Assembly (NCBI GenBank): GCA_027493615.1 | Contig: JAOSKK010000005.1 | Location: 124,001-188,000 of the forward strand | From: Verrucomicrobiota bacterium | GTDB taxonomy: Bacteria; Verrucomicrobiota; Verrucomicrobiia; Limisphaerales; J093 | DNA: 64,000 nt | Reading direction: 5' to 3' | In this document: positions 19,362 to 29,433 of the stretch, one piece after another | Layout of the letters: every line of letters begins with the position of its first letter | Numbering within the stretch: position 1 is the first letter of the stretch | The notes under the pieces: generated by a model | Seen by the model: the letters and a program-made list of their open reading frames with translations, nothing else | Told to the model about the DNA's origin: nothing | Databases searched by the model: none | Position numbers and translations under genes: made by a program

Positions 19362-20735
19362 ATGGCCATCTACCAGATCCAGCCGCAAGACGTGCTCTTC
19401 TTCCGCGATGCCCGCCCCATGGAAAGCCAGTCCCCCAGCGGCGGGCACGGCGCGCGCTGGCCACATCCCGGGGTCTTCTTCGACGCCATCCACGTCGCCC
19501 TCTGGCGCGCCTTTGCCGAACCCGCCGGCCACGGTTTCGCTCAGCATAGCTTCTACGGCAAACGCAACGGCCAACGCCAACGCCTCCGCAACGGCGGCAC
19601 TTTCTTCCAAACCCTCGCCACCGCCGGACCCTTCCCCGTCCGGGAAGCACAATGGCTCTTCTCCGCCCCGGCCGACGCCCAACCCGGGGGAGGGGCGCTC
19701 CACCCCATCACCCAGGACCAAGCCGAATCCGACCTTCCCAAGCCGCTTCGGCATCCTCTCGGTTCCAACAGCACGCCCTCGAAGGTTCCAGTCCCTCCGT
19801 GGTGGTCCCGGGAGGCGATGCACGCACACCTGACCGGCTCAGGGGCCACGCAAACCGCTTGGAGCGCAGACGATCTGTTCGCCGAGGAATGGAGCACCGG
19901 CATCGGTTCCGACCCCGCTACCGGAACCCAGGATGGCCAGCGCATTTACTCCGCCCAGTACCTCCGCCTGCGCGACACCGTTCGCCTGGGGCTGTCGGCC
20001 ACTCTCCCCGAAGCCGCCCACGGCGAAGGCCTGGACCAACTCTTCCGCATCGGCACCCCCACCACCATCGTGGTGGGTGGGCAACTAACGCGCCTGTCAC
20101 GTCGAACGAATCCCTGAATCCGACCTCACTCGGTTCCTGCCGGTTTCCCCTCCCCTCCCCCCGGGGTGCACCCGCGTGAAGTGGGTCCTGCTCAGCCCGG
20201 CGGTGTACCCGGCCATTCCCTCCCGCGGCCACCCGGGCGGCTGGCTCCCCACCTGGGTGAATCACGAAACCGGCCAGGTCCTTCTCAGCGAGATCCAAAC
20301 CGCCACCGCGGGTGGCCACCGGCCGCGACACGAACGACGTCATCCCGCCGGCAACGACCGACTGCAGCAGTGCTCCCTGGTGGCTGCCTGCATCCCCAAG
20401 CCTCTCGTCCTGACTGGCTGGACCGATGCCATGCACGTTCCCCCGCGGACGACGACACACCCATTCGCCGGCCGGGACCGCGTCCAACCCTCCTCGCCGT
20501 GCCGGCCGGAGCGGTCTATTACTTCGACTGCACAACGCCGGACGCCGCCCAAGCCCTCTGCCGCGCTCTCGCCTGGCACGGCCCGCGGACCGCCGGCGTC
20601 GAGAAGGTTATCCACCGCCGCTCCAGCCTCCTCGGCGAGAAGGGTTTTGGCCTTGGCGTGTGCGGCTGGTGGGAACCCTTCCCGACATCTCTCCCGTCCC
20701 CTCCGACTCCGCTTCGAACCCCTGATACCCCATGA
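19362..20735 (+). CDS. cmr3: Cmr3, RAMP subunit of the type III-B complex, two frameshifts
   Basis: About 457 residues. MAIYQIQPQDVLFFRDARPM is the typical Cmr3 start, followed by YSAQYLRLRD. After frame changes come KWVLLSPAVYPAIPS, GGWLPTWV and near the C-terminus GEKGFGLGVCGWWEP. The breaks are near 20094-20098 (one extra base; VVGGQ then RACHVERIPESDL) and at about 20469-20483 (one base missing, before PTLLAVPAGAVYYFDC). It binds the 5' crRNA tag and docks to Cmr2 in known complexes. It ends in an ATGA overlap with cmr4 at 20732. Confidence 0.9.
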
Positions 20736-21781
20736 TCGAAACGCGCCTGCTCTACCTCTTCACCCGCACCCCACTCCACGTCGGCGCCGGCGCCAGTGTC
20801 GGGGCGATCGACCAACCCATCATCCGTGAACGCCACACCGGGTTCCCGATCATCCCGGGCAGCACGATCAAAGGCGTGTTCGCCGATGAGTGGACGGAGG
20901 TGATCGAGGTCACCCGGGACGACCCGACCCGGCCCGGACAGACCATTACTGTCCGTGAACCACGTCCCAAACCTGACCGGGACTGGCTGTTCGGTAAAGG
21001 TGGTGGGACCGAGTTCAACGCCGGCGCACTTCAGTTCGGCGAAGCGCGCCTGCTCGCCTTCCCCATCCGCTCGGCGCGCGGGAGTTTCGCCTGGATCACT
21101 TGCCCGCTCATTCTCGCCCGCGCCAAGCGAGATCGTGTCCTGTCCTTGGAGGACACCTCGCTCGCTGGATTGCAGTCCATGCTCACCGACGACACAGCGC
21201 TGTTTTCCAGACCAGACCCACTCGCCGTGGGTGAGGAAGTGGTATTGGAGGATTACGGCTTCACGTTGGCCCGCGCGCAGACGGGAGACCAAGCGCAAGA
21301 TGCTGAGGCCAACAGGTTGGCCGATCGGACGCTGGTGGACCTCGCTGACTCGTTCAAGGCGCTGCTACCGAATGACCCCGTTTGGCAGGAAGTCAAACAG
21401 CGGCTCGTCATCGTGAGCAACGGCATGATGACCTTCTTCGTTACGAGCGCCTGCGAGGTGGCACAGCATGTCCGGATCAACGACACCACCGGCACCGCGG
21501 ACGATGGCGGGCTCTTCAACCAAGAGAATGTGCCGGCGGACTCACTCTTCTACTCGGTCATGTCTGCTCTACCGGAGCGAGGGGCGCGGCTCACCCGTGC
21601 GGACCACACACCGCGCCCCGCCCGCCCACCGAACGAAGCCCTCCGCAGCTTCTGGCCAGATCCCGAGCAGGCACAGAATGCTTGCGCGGCTCCCGAGCAG
21701 GTTCGCGCCTTCCAGTTCGGTGCCGATGCCTCGACTGGTCTTGGTTACTGTTCCGTCAAGCTCGCTACCCTCCAGCCATGA
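20732..21781 (+). CDS. cmr4: Cmr4, backbone and RNase subunit of the type III-B complex
   Basis: 349 residues, intact. Cmr4 forms the backbone of the complex and cuts the bound target RNA at 6-nt steps. The N-terminal segment TPLHVGAGASVGAIDQPI carries Asp27, at the position of the catalytic Asp of Cmr4. It is followed by TGFPIIPGSTIKGVF, the glycine-rich loop region, and a WLFGKGGG segment. The C-terminus keeps ASTGLGYCSVKL. Both ends overlap neighbours by ATGA (20732 and 21778). Confidence 0.95.
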   Translation: MIETRLLYLFTRTPLHVGAGASVGAIDQPIIRERHTGFPIIPGSTIKGVFADEWTEVIEVTRDDPTRPGQTITVREPRPKPDRDWLFGKGGGTEFNAGALQFGEARLLAFPIRSARGSFAWITCPLILARAKRDRVLSLEDTSLAGLQSMLTDDTALFSRPDPLAVGEEVVLEDYGFTLARAQTGDQAQDAEANRLADRTLVDLADSFKALLPNDPVWQEVKQRLVIVSNGMMTFFVTSACEVAQHVRINDTTGTADDGGLFNQENVPADSLFYSVMSALPERGARLTRADHTPRPARPPNEALRSFWPDPEQAQNACAAPEQVRAFQFGADASTGLGYCSVKLATLQP

Positions 21782-22143
21782 ACAGCCTCGAACAACGTCG
21801 CGCCACCCACGCCGGCCGCCACGCCACAGGTTTGCAGCAGCGCGACGTCGCCAAACTGCCGGCGCTCATCATCAATAATGGCTTGCTGGCAACCGCCGCC
21901 TTTGCCCTGGGCGAGAAACGAGGCCCCATGAAGGTCGCCATGGATGCGCTCGCCGGTCATCTTGCCGGACGTGGCCTGATAGCCATGATCGAGAGCGACA
22001 ATGGCAAGATGGTAACTCCCGACACGAAGGAGATGATCGACGACCTGGCGGCACGCCCCGACGCTTTGTCCCTGCAACGGGCCACGATTGAGGCTCTCGC
22101 GTATTTGGGGTACCTCAAGCGCTTCGCCACGCCAAACGAGTAG
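21778..22143 (+). CDS. cmr5: Cmr5, small subunit of the type III-B complex
   Basis: 121 residues, mostly helical, of usual Cmr5 length. It starts MNSLEQRRATHAGRHA and has the family core LPALIINNGLLATAAF, and ends EALAYLGYLKRFATPNE. It packs along the Cmr4 filament next to the target RNA. The start overlaps the cmr4 stop (ATGA), and cmr6 begins 9 nt after its stop. Confidence 0.92.
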   Translation: MNSLEQRRATHAGRHATGLQQRDVAKLPALIINNGLLATAAFALGEKRGPMKVAMDALAGHLAGRGLIAMIESDNGKMVTPDTKEMIDDLAARPDALSLQRATIEALAYLGYLKRFATPNE

Positions 22144-22152
22144 GACCCGCCC

Positions 22153-23672
22153 ATGAAGCCCCCACTGGCCACAGCAGGAATCCGCCGTCTCTGGCCTGAC
22201 TCCCCTCGTCCGGCCGACCATTGGTCACGGACGCTATGGTTCGACCGGTTGGCAGATCCGCGGCTGACCGATGAGACTGAAGCCACTCCTCGGAGGGACT
22301 TTCTTGCCGCGGGGTGCCAACTCCGCTCCACACATCAGCACCTGCGGGCCTGGCTCAAGTTCCTGCGCGAGGATCTCCGGGTCCCGTGGTCCGAAATGAG
22401 ATTCGCCCAACTGCAGAGTCGGCTGCTGGTGAACGCTGCTGGCGGCGTGATGGAGAATGCTGGCCTGGCACTTGACCGGTTCAGCGGACAACCCTTCATC
22501 CCCGCCAGCGCGCTGAAGGGCTGCGCCCGGCGCATGGCCGTTGAGGGGTTGCTTTCCCTCCGTCAGCAGCTCTTTCCAACGGCTACCGACCCGAACTCGC
22601 AAACCGAATCGCTCCCTCCCGTTCCAGACCGCATCGCGCAATTGAGCGACGCGGTGGCGACGTTTTTCAGAGTGTTCGGTTGGGCAGATGCGGATTGGCT
22701 CAGCCGGCTGGAGGTTCGGCTACCGAGGCGAGATCGAGAATCGGCGGCGGATTACCTCAAGCGCCGGCGTGTAGCGTGGCTACAGCGGCGCCCTGACGTT
22801 GCCTGGGCCTGCGGGGGCGGTGGCTGCGGGTCCGGCGCTTGGTCGCGACGGCGATGGCAGCGTGGCTGAAGGTGGAGGTTTCCCCACGGCTCCCACTTTG
22901 GAAAGCCGTGCCGAGCCTCGCAGGCGCCGTGAGGTTTCTGCCGGCCTATCCGGTCAACGTCTCCCTGGCGGCTCCCCACGAAGCGCCCAAGGAACTCGGC
23001 GAACTTCAACTGGACGTGCTGGCCTCGCACCATCGCCAGTATTACCAGCGGAATCCCGCTTATGATGGCGCTCCCGACACCGAGGACCCGAACCTGGTCT
23101 TCTTCCCCACCGTCGCGGCAGGGCATGTCTTCGTATTCACCGTGCTGGGCCGTGACACCGATAGCGAACTGGTCAATTCCGGTCGTGATTGGCTCCTCCA
23201 CGGACTGGAGGTCTTTGGCGTCGGGGCAAAGACCTGCTCGGGGTACGGATGGTTCTTGGACGTATCCACACCGGTGACGCCGATGCTCGCGCTTCAGGAG
23301 CGTGTGCATCCGTGGATCCGCCGCGCAGAGTCCTTTGCCGCGTTGCCGGACGCGGCAAAGGAACTCATGGCCCTGGAACTCGCGGCCGCGTCTGAGCTCC
23401 TACCTGAGTTGGCGAAACAAGCGCCTCGGGTGACCAAGAAACTCCGCGATTACTGTGAGCAAAGAGCGTCTCACCTGAAGGAACCCACGCTGGGCGTTTT
23501 GAATCGGGCCCGCGGTTTCGGACTGCTCGACCCCGCTGCCCAAGAGACCGCCGGCTTGGAACTGAGTGACCACGCGGCGCACCTGTTGTGTGCGCAACCG
23601 GACTTCCCGTGCTTGCTCACCCCGGTCCTGGACTGGTTGCGCCAGAATGGGCTACTTCCCGATTCGCCATGA
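22153..23672 (+). CDS. cmr6: Cmr6, RAMP cap subunit of the type III-B complex, one frameshift
   Basis: About 506 residues, longer than most Cmr6. RAMP features are LVNAAGGVMENAGLALDR, then GQPFIPASALKGCAR, the segment LDVLASHHRQYYQRN with a downstream DTEDPN, and GAKTCSGYGWF. The frame shifts by -1 between about 22800 and 22840, in a G-rich stretch (true reading GRWLRVRRLVATAMAAWLKVEV). The C-terminal 170 residues are helical and not typical of small Cmr6. It ends in an ATGA overlap with cmr1 (23669). Confidence 0.88.
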
Positions 23673-24871
23673 AAACGGAACCATTCGAATTTGAGCTGCT
23701 CACTCGGGCATTCGTTGGTGGCGCCATCCCACGAACCACGGCGGAGCTTCGCGGCTCCAGCATCCGCGGCCAACTCCGTTGGTGGTTCCGCACTCTGGGC
23801 GGTTTCAAGGCGCTTGCTCCGACCAAAGTACCGGAGCAGGAGAACAGCATTTTTGGCGCCGCCGCTGGCGATTCTGGCTTGGCTGGCCAACTCCGGTTAC
23901 AGGTCTTGCCACTGGCCCCGCCAGTGATCCAGGTCATCGGCAGGACTGAAGTCCAGGCGCTGGCCGGCGAGAGCTATCTCATCTGGCCCTTTGCGCAAGA
24001 GCGAGACGGACAGCCGACTCCTCGTGCTTGCCTGGTCGCGGGAACCACGTTCGAACTCCGCGTCCACTGGCGTGGTGACCTGTCGCTTTGGCCGTCCATC
24101 CGCGCCCTGGTCGCCGTGTTCGGTCACCTGGGATCGCTTGGCGCTCGCGGCCGCCGCGCAATGGGGGCGTTGGCGTTAACCTCCTCCGGCTTGCCGTTGA
24201 AGGACTGCCTCGCGCATTTCGCACAACCGGGGAATCTTGACATCCGCGACCTGAACCCCACCGGGCTCAGTTCCTGCCAGGCAGCCGTTGGTGAACTGGC
24301 CCGGTGGTTGCGGAGTTGGCGGCTTCATGGGCAGATGGCACAAGCCTGGATCAAGACAGGCGACAACACCGGTTACTGGAGAAGAATCACGGACGACGAA
24401 CAGCGGACGAACCGAGAGAAACCCGGCTTTCACTTTGCCCGACGGGACCATAACGAGGGCTTGGACGTTCAAGGATCCGGGGCTACCAATCCCGACCCTG
24501 AGCAACCGGCTGGAGCTCCAGGAAACACCTATCGCCCTGCGTTGGGCCTGCCCATCGTGCAGTTCTTTTCGAGCTTGGAAGCCACGGACGGCAAGCAACT
24601 CGCGCGCAGACTCGCCACGGTTGAGTGGACCGCGACCGCTGCAGGTGGACGGTTCGCTTCGCCAGTCGTGCTTCGCGTCTATCGTAGCCAGAAAGGCTGG
24701 CATCCATTGGTTCTCTTTCTTGACTCGCGCCAATGGGACTATGCAGAGAAAGTACACCTCGCCTGCAGAGCAAAGGGCACTCAGGCAACCCGCACAGTCC
24801 TCCCAGACTTGTACAAAGCAATGAAGCTGAGCCTGGCCAAATTCGATTTGGAGCCAGAGAAGTCTCCATGA
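23669..24871 (+). CDS. cmr1: Cmr1, RAMP subunit of the type III-B complex
   Basis: 400 residues, intact. ATG 23669 overlaps the cmr6 stop. N-terminal MKTEPFEFELLTRAFVGG and RGSSIRGQLRWWFRTLGGF are the Cmr1 signature, with a later LGSLGARGRRAMGAL glycine-rich loop. Cmr1 caps the 3' end of the complex. Between residues about 230 and 330 there is a hydrophilic insert. It ends in an ATGA overlap with the Csx3-like gene. Confidence 0.92.
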   Translation: MKTEPFEFELLTRAFVGGAIPRTTAELRGSSIRGQLRWWFRTLGGFKALAPTKVPEQENSIFGAAAGDSGLAGQLRLQVLPLAPPVIQVIGRTEVQALAGESYLIWPFAQERDGQPTPRACLVAGTTFELRVHWRGDLSLWPSIRALVAVFGHLGSLGARGRRAMGALALTSSGLPLKDCLAHFAQPGNLDIRDLNPTGLSSCQAAVGELARWLRSWRLHGQMAQAWIKTGDNTGYWRRITDDEQRTNREKPGFHFARRDHNEGLDVQGSGATNPDPEQPAGAPGNTYRPALGLPIVQFFSSLEATDGKQLARRLATVEWTATAAGGRFASPVVLRVYRSQKGWHPLVLFLDSRQWDYAEKVHLACRAKGTQATRTVLPDLYKAMKLSLAKFDLEPEKSP

Positions 24872-25387
24872 ACCCCTCCCCCCGACATCGCCTGGAAGAT
24901 CGGTCCCGATCCCGCCGCCCTCACTCACGAGGAACTCCGCGCCCGCTACGACCACCCCCACATGCCCGAAAAGTTCGAGGTCGGCGAGGGAAAACTCTTC
25001 TGGCACGACGACCAGCGGCTCCACCTCCTGGCCATGCTCCTCGAAATGGCGGGTCTGAGAAGAGCCCTCGGCCTCTGCCCGCCCGAGGTTGTGCGCCTGG
25101 CCCTCGCCCAACCCGAAACGACACCTCACGTCCCGCAACCCATCATGACCATCGACCTCGCCACCCTCTACGCCGCCACGGAGCAGGCCAAGCTCGACGA
25201 CTTGCCGGCCTACGAGGCGGCGGTGCTCGCCCAAGTCCCCCCGGGCACGGACGTCACCCTCACCGGCAGGGCGCCCGTCTGGCTCTATCTCCGCGTCGCC
25301 CACGCCCTCCACGGACGGGTGCGTATCCTGTCCTACGAATCCCCCGTGACGGGGCGTATCGAGATCTACAACCACAATCCGAGATGA
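24868..25387 (+). CDS. Csx3-like protein with an extra N-terminal domain, one frameshift
   Basis: About 172 residues if one C is removed from the C6 run 24878-24883 (start reads MNPSPDIAWKIGPDP). The N-terminal part (about 1-80) has MPEKFEVGEGKLFWHDDQRL, a segment I have seen only as an uncharacterised small protein. The C-terminal part (about 90-172) has GRAPVWLYLRVAHALHG and YESPVTGRIEIYN, aligning with the Csx3 core in which a His after WL and an acidic residue matter for cA4 cleavage. Csx3 is a ring nuclease that clears cyclic tetra-adenylate. The acidic residue is Glu here instead of the usual Asp. ATGA overlap with cmr1 puts it in the operon. Confidence 0.6.
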
Positions 25388-25547
25388 ACGGCTTGTCCGA
25401 TTCTCCAGTGCACCCATTCTCTACGTGCCGAGACCCGGTTTTGGCCATGGAGAGCAGGTCGGACAGTCTCCCGACAGGATGGCTGTTAGTCTGTGCTGAG
25501 CGCGGCACCGACAGCCGGTCAAAACCAAGAGTTAGAGGCCCAGATCC

Positions 25548-26303
25548 ATGACTTGCGATCGGACAAATCACGCGAAATGCTCACCGGAGAGCAGTGTCCG
25601 GCAGGAGCCTCAACTCGCTCCGCTTCGTCCTCTCCACCGCGCCAGGTTGCTGGTGGCTCACGCCTGCCGTCACCGCCGGGTCGAGGTGGTGATCACGGGC
25701 CTCGCCTTGCTGGCCCTCATCCTGGGGGTCTGCTACTCGGAAAGCCTGCGTCCCCCCTGGCTCGGGTCGCCGCCTGCCGATGCCCAGGTCCCGGAGGACG
25801 TGCCGACTTGGCTCAACAACCTTCAGGCTGTCCTTGGTGCCTCCACCCTCCTGGTCGCCGCTTTCGTCTGGTTTGGCGAGCTCCGCGAGGACTGGGAGAC
25901 CAGCCTGCCCTGTCGCATGAGCGTCTATTTTTTCCATGACGGACGCCCGGTCATTGTCTGCCGCCATGTCTGGTTGGCGGGGGCATCGGACCTGCGTGCC
26001 TGGGGTCAACAGGTCGGCGCCCAGGCCGTGGGCGAGCGGTTCTTGGATTTTACCCCGGACATCGTTGCGCGCCCGCCGGAGCTGTCCCTGCTGCCGGATG
26101 GCACCGCCTGCCGGCATTACGCCGTGCGCTTCCTCCTGACACGCCAACCCGAACGGCTCGCAGCGGAACCCGCCCGCGCTCGGTACCAGAACATGATCGC
26201 TGCCCAGACCGCGGTTCGCACCGAGGCCGTCGAGAGCGTGGCGGCCCTGCCGGATGTCGCTTCCTGGGGGATGCCAACTCCGCAGTCCAGCCCTGCGGTA
26301 TGA
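25548..26303 (+). CDS. Two-TM membrane protein of unknown function, overlapping the RT gene
   Basis: 251 residues. Two hydrophobic helices are visible: VEVVITGLALLALILGVCY (about 46-64) and LQAVLGASTLLVAAFVWFG (about 91-109). A soluble C-terminal domain of about 140 residues follows (SVYFFHDGRPVIVCRHVWL onward). The N-terminal 45 residues are basic. No CARF, nuclease or peptidase motif is seen. Its stop overlaps the RT start (ATGA at 26300), so it is translated with RT, cas1 and cas2. I do not recognise the family. It could be an accessory or effector of the type III system, or an adaptation factor. The start is uncertain. Confidence 0.55.
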   Translation: MTCDRTNHAKCSPESSVRQEPQLAPLRPLHRARLLVAHACRHRRVEVVITGLALLALILGVCYSESLRPPWLGSPPADAQVPEDVPTWLNNLQAVLGASTLLVAAFVWFGELREDWETSLPCRMSVYFFHDGRPVIVCRHVWLAGASDLRAWGQQVGAQAVGERFLDFTPDIVARPPELSLLPDGTACRHYAVRFLLTRQPERLAAEPARARYQNMIAAQTAVRTEAVESVAALPDVASWGMPTPQSSPAV

Positions 26304-27849
26304 ACGGACGAGACGGCGCTGCCACCGCGTCCATCCCCGCGCCCAGCCTTGCCACCCTTGCCACCCGCGACAACCTCCAGCGTGCCTGGATCCAGGTCCG
26401 CAACAACCGGGGGCGCGCCCGGCTCCGACGGCCTCACGATCCCGTCCTTCGCGGCCCACCTCGACCAGCACCTCGACACCATCCGCCACAACCTCCTCGC
26501 CGGTCGCTACCGCCCGTCCCCTCTCCGCGCCCTGGACCGCCCCAAACCCGACGGGTCGGGTGTCCGCACCCTCGGCATCCCCACCGTCCAGGATCGCGTG
26601 GTCCTGCAAGCCATCGCCCAGGTGCTAACCCCGCTTTGGGAACCCACCTTCTCCCCGTACAGCTTCGCCTACCGCCCCGGCCGCAGCGCGCTCGATGCCG
26701 TCCTCCTGGCCCAGGAACGTCTCCAGTCCGGGCACCACTGGATCGTGGACCTTGACATCGAGAAGTTCTTTGACCGGGTGGAGCACCTTCAGCTCATGCT
26801 CCGGCTCGGCCAGCGGATGACCGATGGCCGCCTGCTGGATCTCATCGCCGATTTCCTGCGCGCCGGCCCGAACCGCGACGGCGTCGTTCGCCCCACCACC
26901 GTCGGCATCGCCCAGGGCAGTCCGCTCTCGCCCCTGCTCGCCAACATCGTCCTCGATGAACTCGACCAGCAGTACCAGGCCCTGGGATGCTCGTTTGTCC
27001 GGTATGCCGATGACTGCATCCTGCTCGCCCGCACCGAGGCCGAGGCCCGTGCCCTGCTGGACTTCACCCGCGGTTTCCTCGAAGACCGCCTCAAGCTGCG
27101 CCTGCACCCCACCAAGACCCGGATCGTGCAACCGGCGGATACCAGTTTCCTCGGGTTCACTTACCGCCTCAGCCGCTACGGCCAGGTCAGCCGCCGGATC
27201 ACGTCCGATGCCTTCCAGGCCTTCCGCAGACGGATCAAGGCCCTCACCCAGGCCCGCGAGCAGCAACCCTTCGAGGCCACCCTCGAGGCCGTCGCGACGT
27301 TCTTCCGCGGCTGGGCGGGCTATTACCGGCTGACCCAGGACCGCGCGCTGCGCGCCGCCCACCACTTCGCGTGCGACGCCCTCCGCGCCGCCGCGTGGCG
27401 CCACTGGGAAACCCCACAGGAGCGCCTCCGCCAGTTGCTGCGCCTGGGGATTCCCCGTCAAGACGCCGTCGCCGCTGTTGTCCGCCTCGATTTCCCCGGA
27501 CCCGAAGACGACCCACCATTGCTGCGGCGGGCCTTGCCCGATCCGTTCTTCATCGCCCGCGGGCTCGTGATCCCCCCGCCGCCGCTCAGCGAGCCCGCGC
27601 AGTCCGACCCCCAGCCGCTCAGCCGGGCCCTCGACCGCTCGGTTGGCCGATCAACAACTCCCCCTGCCCCCTGGGCAGACCGACGCTCCGGTCGAGAATC
27701 CCATCTCCGAGCCCCAGCAGCATCGCCGGGTCCTCTTCGCGTTCCTTGCCCGGCGCCTCCGCATTGCTCCGCTTCCGTGGCCTCCCGGGACCCGCCGGCG
27801 CCAGGCAAACCCGGGCACACCACCCCTCGCTGGACCGAACGCGCCATGA
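26300..27849 (+). CDS. CRISPR-associated reverse transcriptase (group II intron type), two frameshifts
   Basis: About 515 residues. Start ATG 26300 overlaps the previous stop. Group II intron-like RT segments are SDGLTIPSFAAHL, PTVQDRVVLQAI, FAYRPGRSALDAV, DLDIEKFFDRVEH, GIAQGSPLSPLLANIVLDELD and the active site FVRYADDCILLA, followed by FLGFTYRL and a maturase-like FFRGWAGYYRL segment. The G5 run at 26409-26413 has one base too many (true reading RNNRGAPGSDGL). A second +1 shift near 27600-27640 is needed to reach the coding tail that ends at the TGA 27847. cas1 starts 120 nt later in its own frame, so RT and Cas1 look separate. Confidence 0.9.
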
Positions 27850-27969
27850 TCCAAGATCACTCCCGAACCCGCGGCGGCAGGAATCCGCCGACGAACCAAC
27901 AACACTTCGAACTTCGGATTTCGAACCTCGAACCTCGCCCTTCGCCCTTCGCCCTTCCACCGCCCTCCC

Positions 27970-29058
27970 ATGCCCACCGCCTACCTCGAGACCCCCGTAT
28001 TCGCACGTCAAGCTCCACTCCGAGCGTCTCCTCGTGCTGGCGCCCCGCGTCAAGGACCAACCTGACACGCTCCTCCAGGATCTGCCGCTGGCGGAGCTCG
28101 AACACGTCGTCCTGCGCGACGATGTGCAGATCACGACCCAGGCCCTCTGCGCGTGTCTCCGGGCCGGCATCCCAGTCAGCTATTGGGACGGCCACGGGCG
28201 GACCCTGGGCCAGGCCCTGCCCCCCAGCCGCGCGGCCGCCGCCACGCGCCTGCTCCAATTCCAGCGAGCCACCGACCCCGCGGTGACCGGTCAGTTCTGC
28301 CGGGCCATCGTCTCCGCCAAGATCTACAACCAACGTCGCGTGCTCCAGCGGCTGCGCGCTTCCCGAGCCGAGTCGGCGGCCGAGACCGTTTCGGCTGGCG
28401 AACCCCCACCGCCGCCGCCGGGCCGGCCACCGGAAGCAGTCCATCCCCCGACCTTGTCGAGCAAGCCTTCGTGCGGTTGGCGGCCCTGGATCAGGATCTC
28501 GCGCGGGCGCAGGACACCGCCCAGATCGTCGGGTTCGAGGGAGCCTCCACCGCCGCCTACTTCCAAGCCTGGGCGAGCTTTCTGCCTCCCGAGTTTCCCT
28601 TCGAGCGACGCAGCGCCCGGCCGCCGCTCAACCCGGTCAACGCCTGCATCTCCTACGGCGCCAGCCTGCTCTACCATGAAATGGTCGCGCGCCTGCACCT
28701 CACCGGTCTCGATCCCGGGCTGGGCGCCCTCCATGCCACCGAGGATGGTCGTTGGTCGCTCGCCCTCGACTTGATGGAACCTTTCCGCCCTGCGCTCGTC
28801 GAGGCCATGACCCTGCGGCTCTTCGCCCATCGGATGTTGCAGGCAGGCGACTTCGAGCCCAGCCACGGCGGCATCTATCTCGCCGCTTCCGGACGGCGCA
28901 CCTTCCTGGCGGAATACGAACAGCGGGTCAACCGCGAGTTCCTGAGCGAACACGTCGGCCACCGTACCACCCTGCGCCAGCAACTCGCCGGCCAACCCGT
29001 TGCCTACAAGGCCGCCTTGACGGATCCCCCGTCCTTCCGGCCCTTCCGGCTCAACTGA
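27970..29058 (+). CDS. cas1: Cas1 integrase, two frameshifts
   Basis: About 362 residues. ATG 27970 reads MPTAYLETPYSHVKLHSERL once a C is removed from the C5 run 27992-27996. Cas1 features are LAELEHVVLRDDVQITTQAL, IPVSYWDGHGRTLG and, in the catalytic domain, NACISYGASLLYHEM (Glu), GLDPGLGALHA (His) and LALDLMEPFRP (Asp). The second shift (-1) falls about 28390-28450 in a proline-rich linker between the two domains. With Cas2 it integrates new spacers; paired with an RT it can take spacers from RNA. The gap before it holds a CTTCGCC-type tandem repeat. Confidence 0.92.
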
Positions 29059-29061
29059 ACC

Positions 29062-29433
29062 ATGTCCACGACCCCGCCGCCGTCGCTCGGCCCGGACATC
29101 TGGGACGGTCTCCTCCCGGTCGTTCCCCACCCCAAACCCCCTGGCGCCATGACCCAACTCCGTCTCATCGCCTACGACGTGGCCGATCCCAAACGCTGGC
29201 GACGCATCTTCGAAACCTGCGAAGATTATGGCGTCCGCGTCCAGTTCAGCCTCTTCGAGTGCTGGCTCGAAGAACCCCGCTACCAGCAGCTTTGGAACCG
29301 TTTGGTCCAATACCTCGACCCGGACGAAGACCGGCTCGTGGCCTATACCCTCGATGCCGCCAACGTCCGCCGACGCCAGACCGCCGGCAAAACGATGCTT
29401 GGCACCGAACCGGTCACGTGCTACATCGTCTGA
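29062..29433 (+). CDS. cas2: Cas2, adaptation complex subunit
   Basis: 123 residues from ATG 29062, 3 nt after the cas1 stop. The conserved Cas2 core starts at an internal ATG, 29149 (MTQLRLIAYDVADPKRW), so the mature start may be there; the 29-residue proline-rich extension is unusual. The AYDVAD Asp and GVRVQFSLFECWL (first beta-alpha-beta) match Cas2, and the C-terminus GTEPVTCYIV is typical. It dimerises between two Cas1 dimers in the spacer integration complex. Confidence 0.93.
   Translation: MSTTPPPSLGPDIWDGLLPVVPHPKPPGAMTQLRLIAYDVADPKRWRRIFETCEDYGVRVQFSLFECWLEEPRYQQLWNRLVQYLDPDEDRLVAYTLDAANVRRRQTAGKTMLGTEPVTCYIV

Noticed and set aside
17083..28286. Interpreting the split cas genes as pseudogenes
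   Set aside because: Every break is one base, often in a C/G run, and all catalytic or binding motifs survive. Error is likelier than decay.
26300..29058. RT-Cas1 fusion
   Set aside because: The RT coding tail ends at a TGA at 27847 and cas1 has its own ATG at 27970 after a low-complexity gap. Frame errors nearby leave some doubt, so it is listed as a check in the findings.
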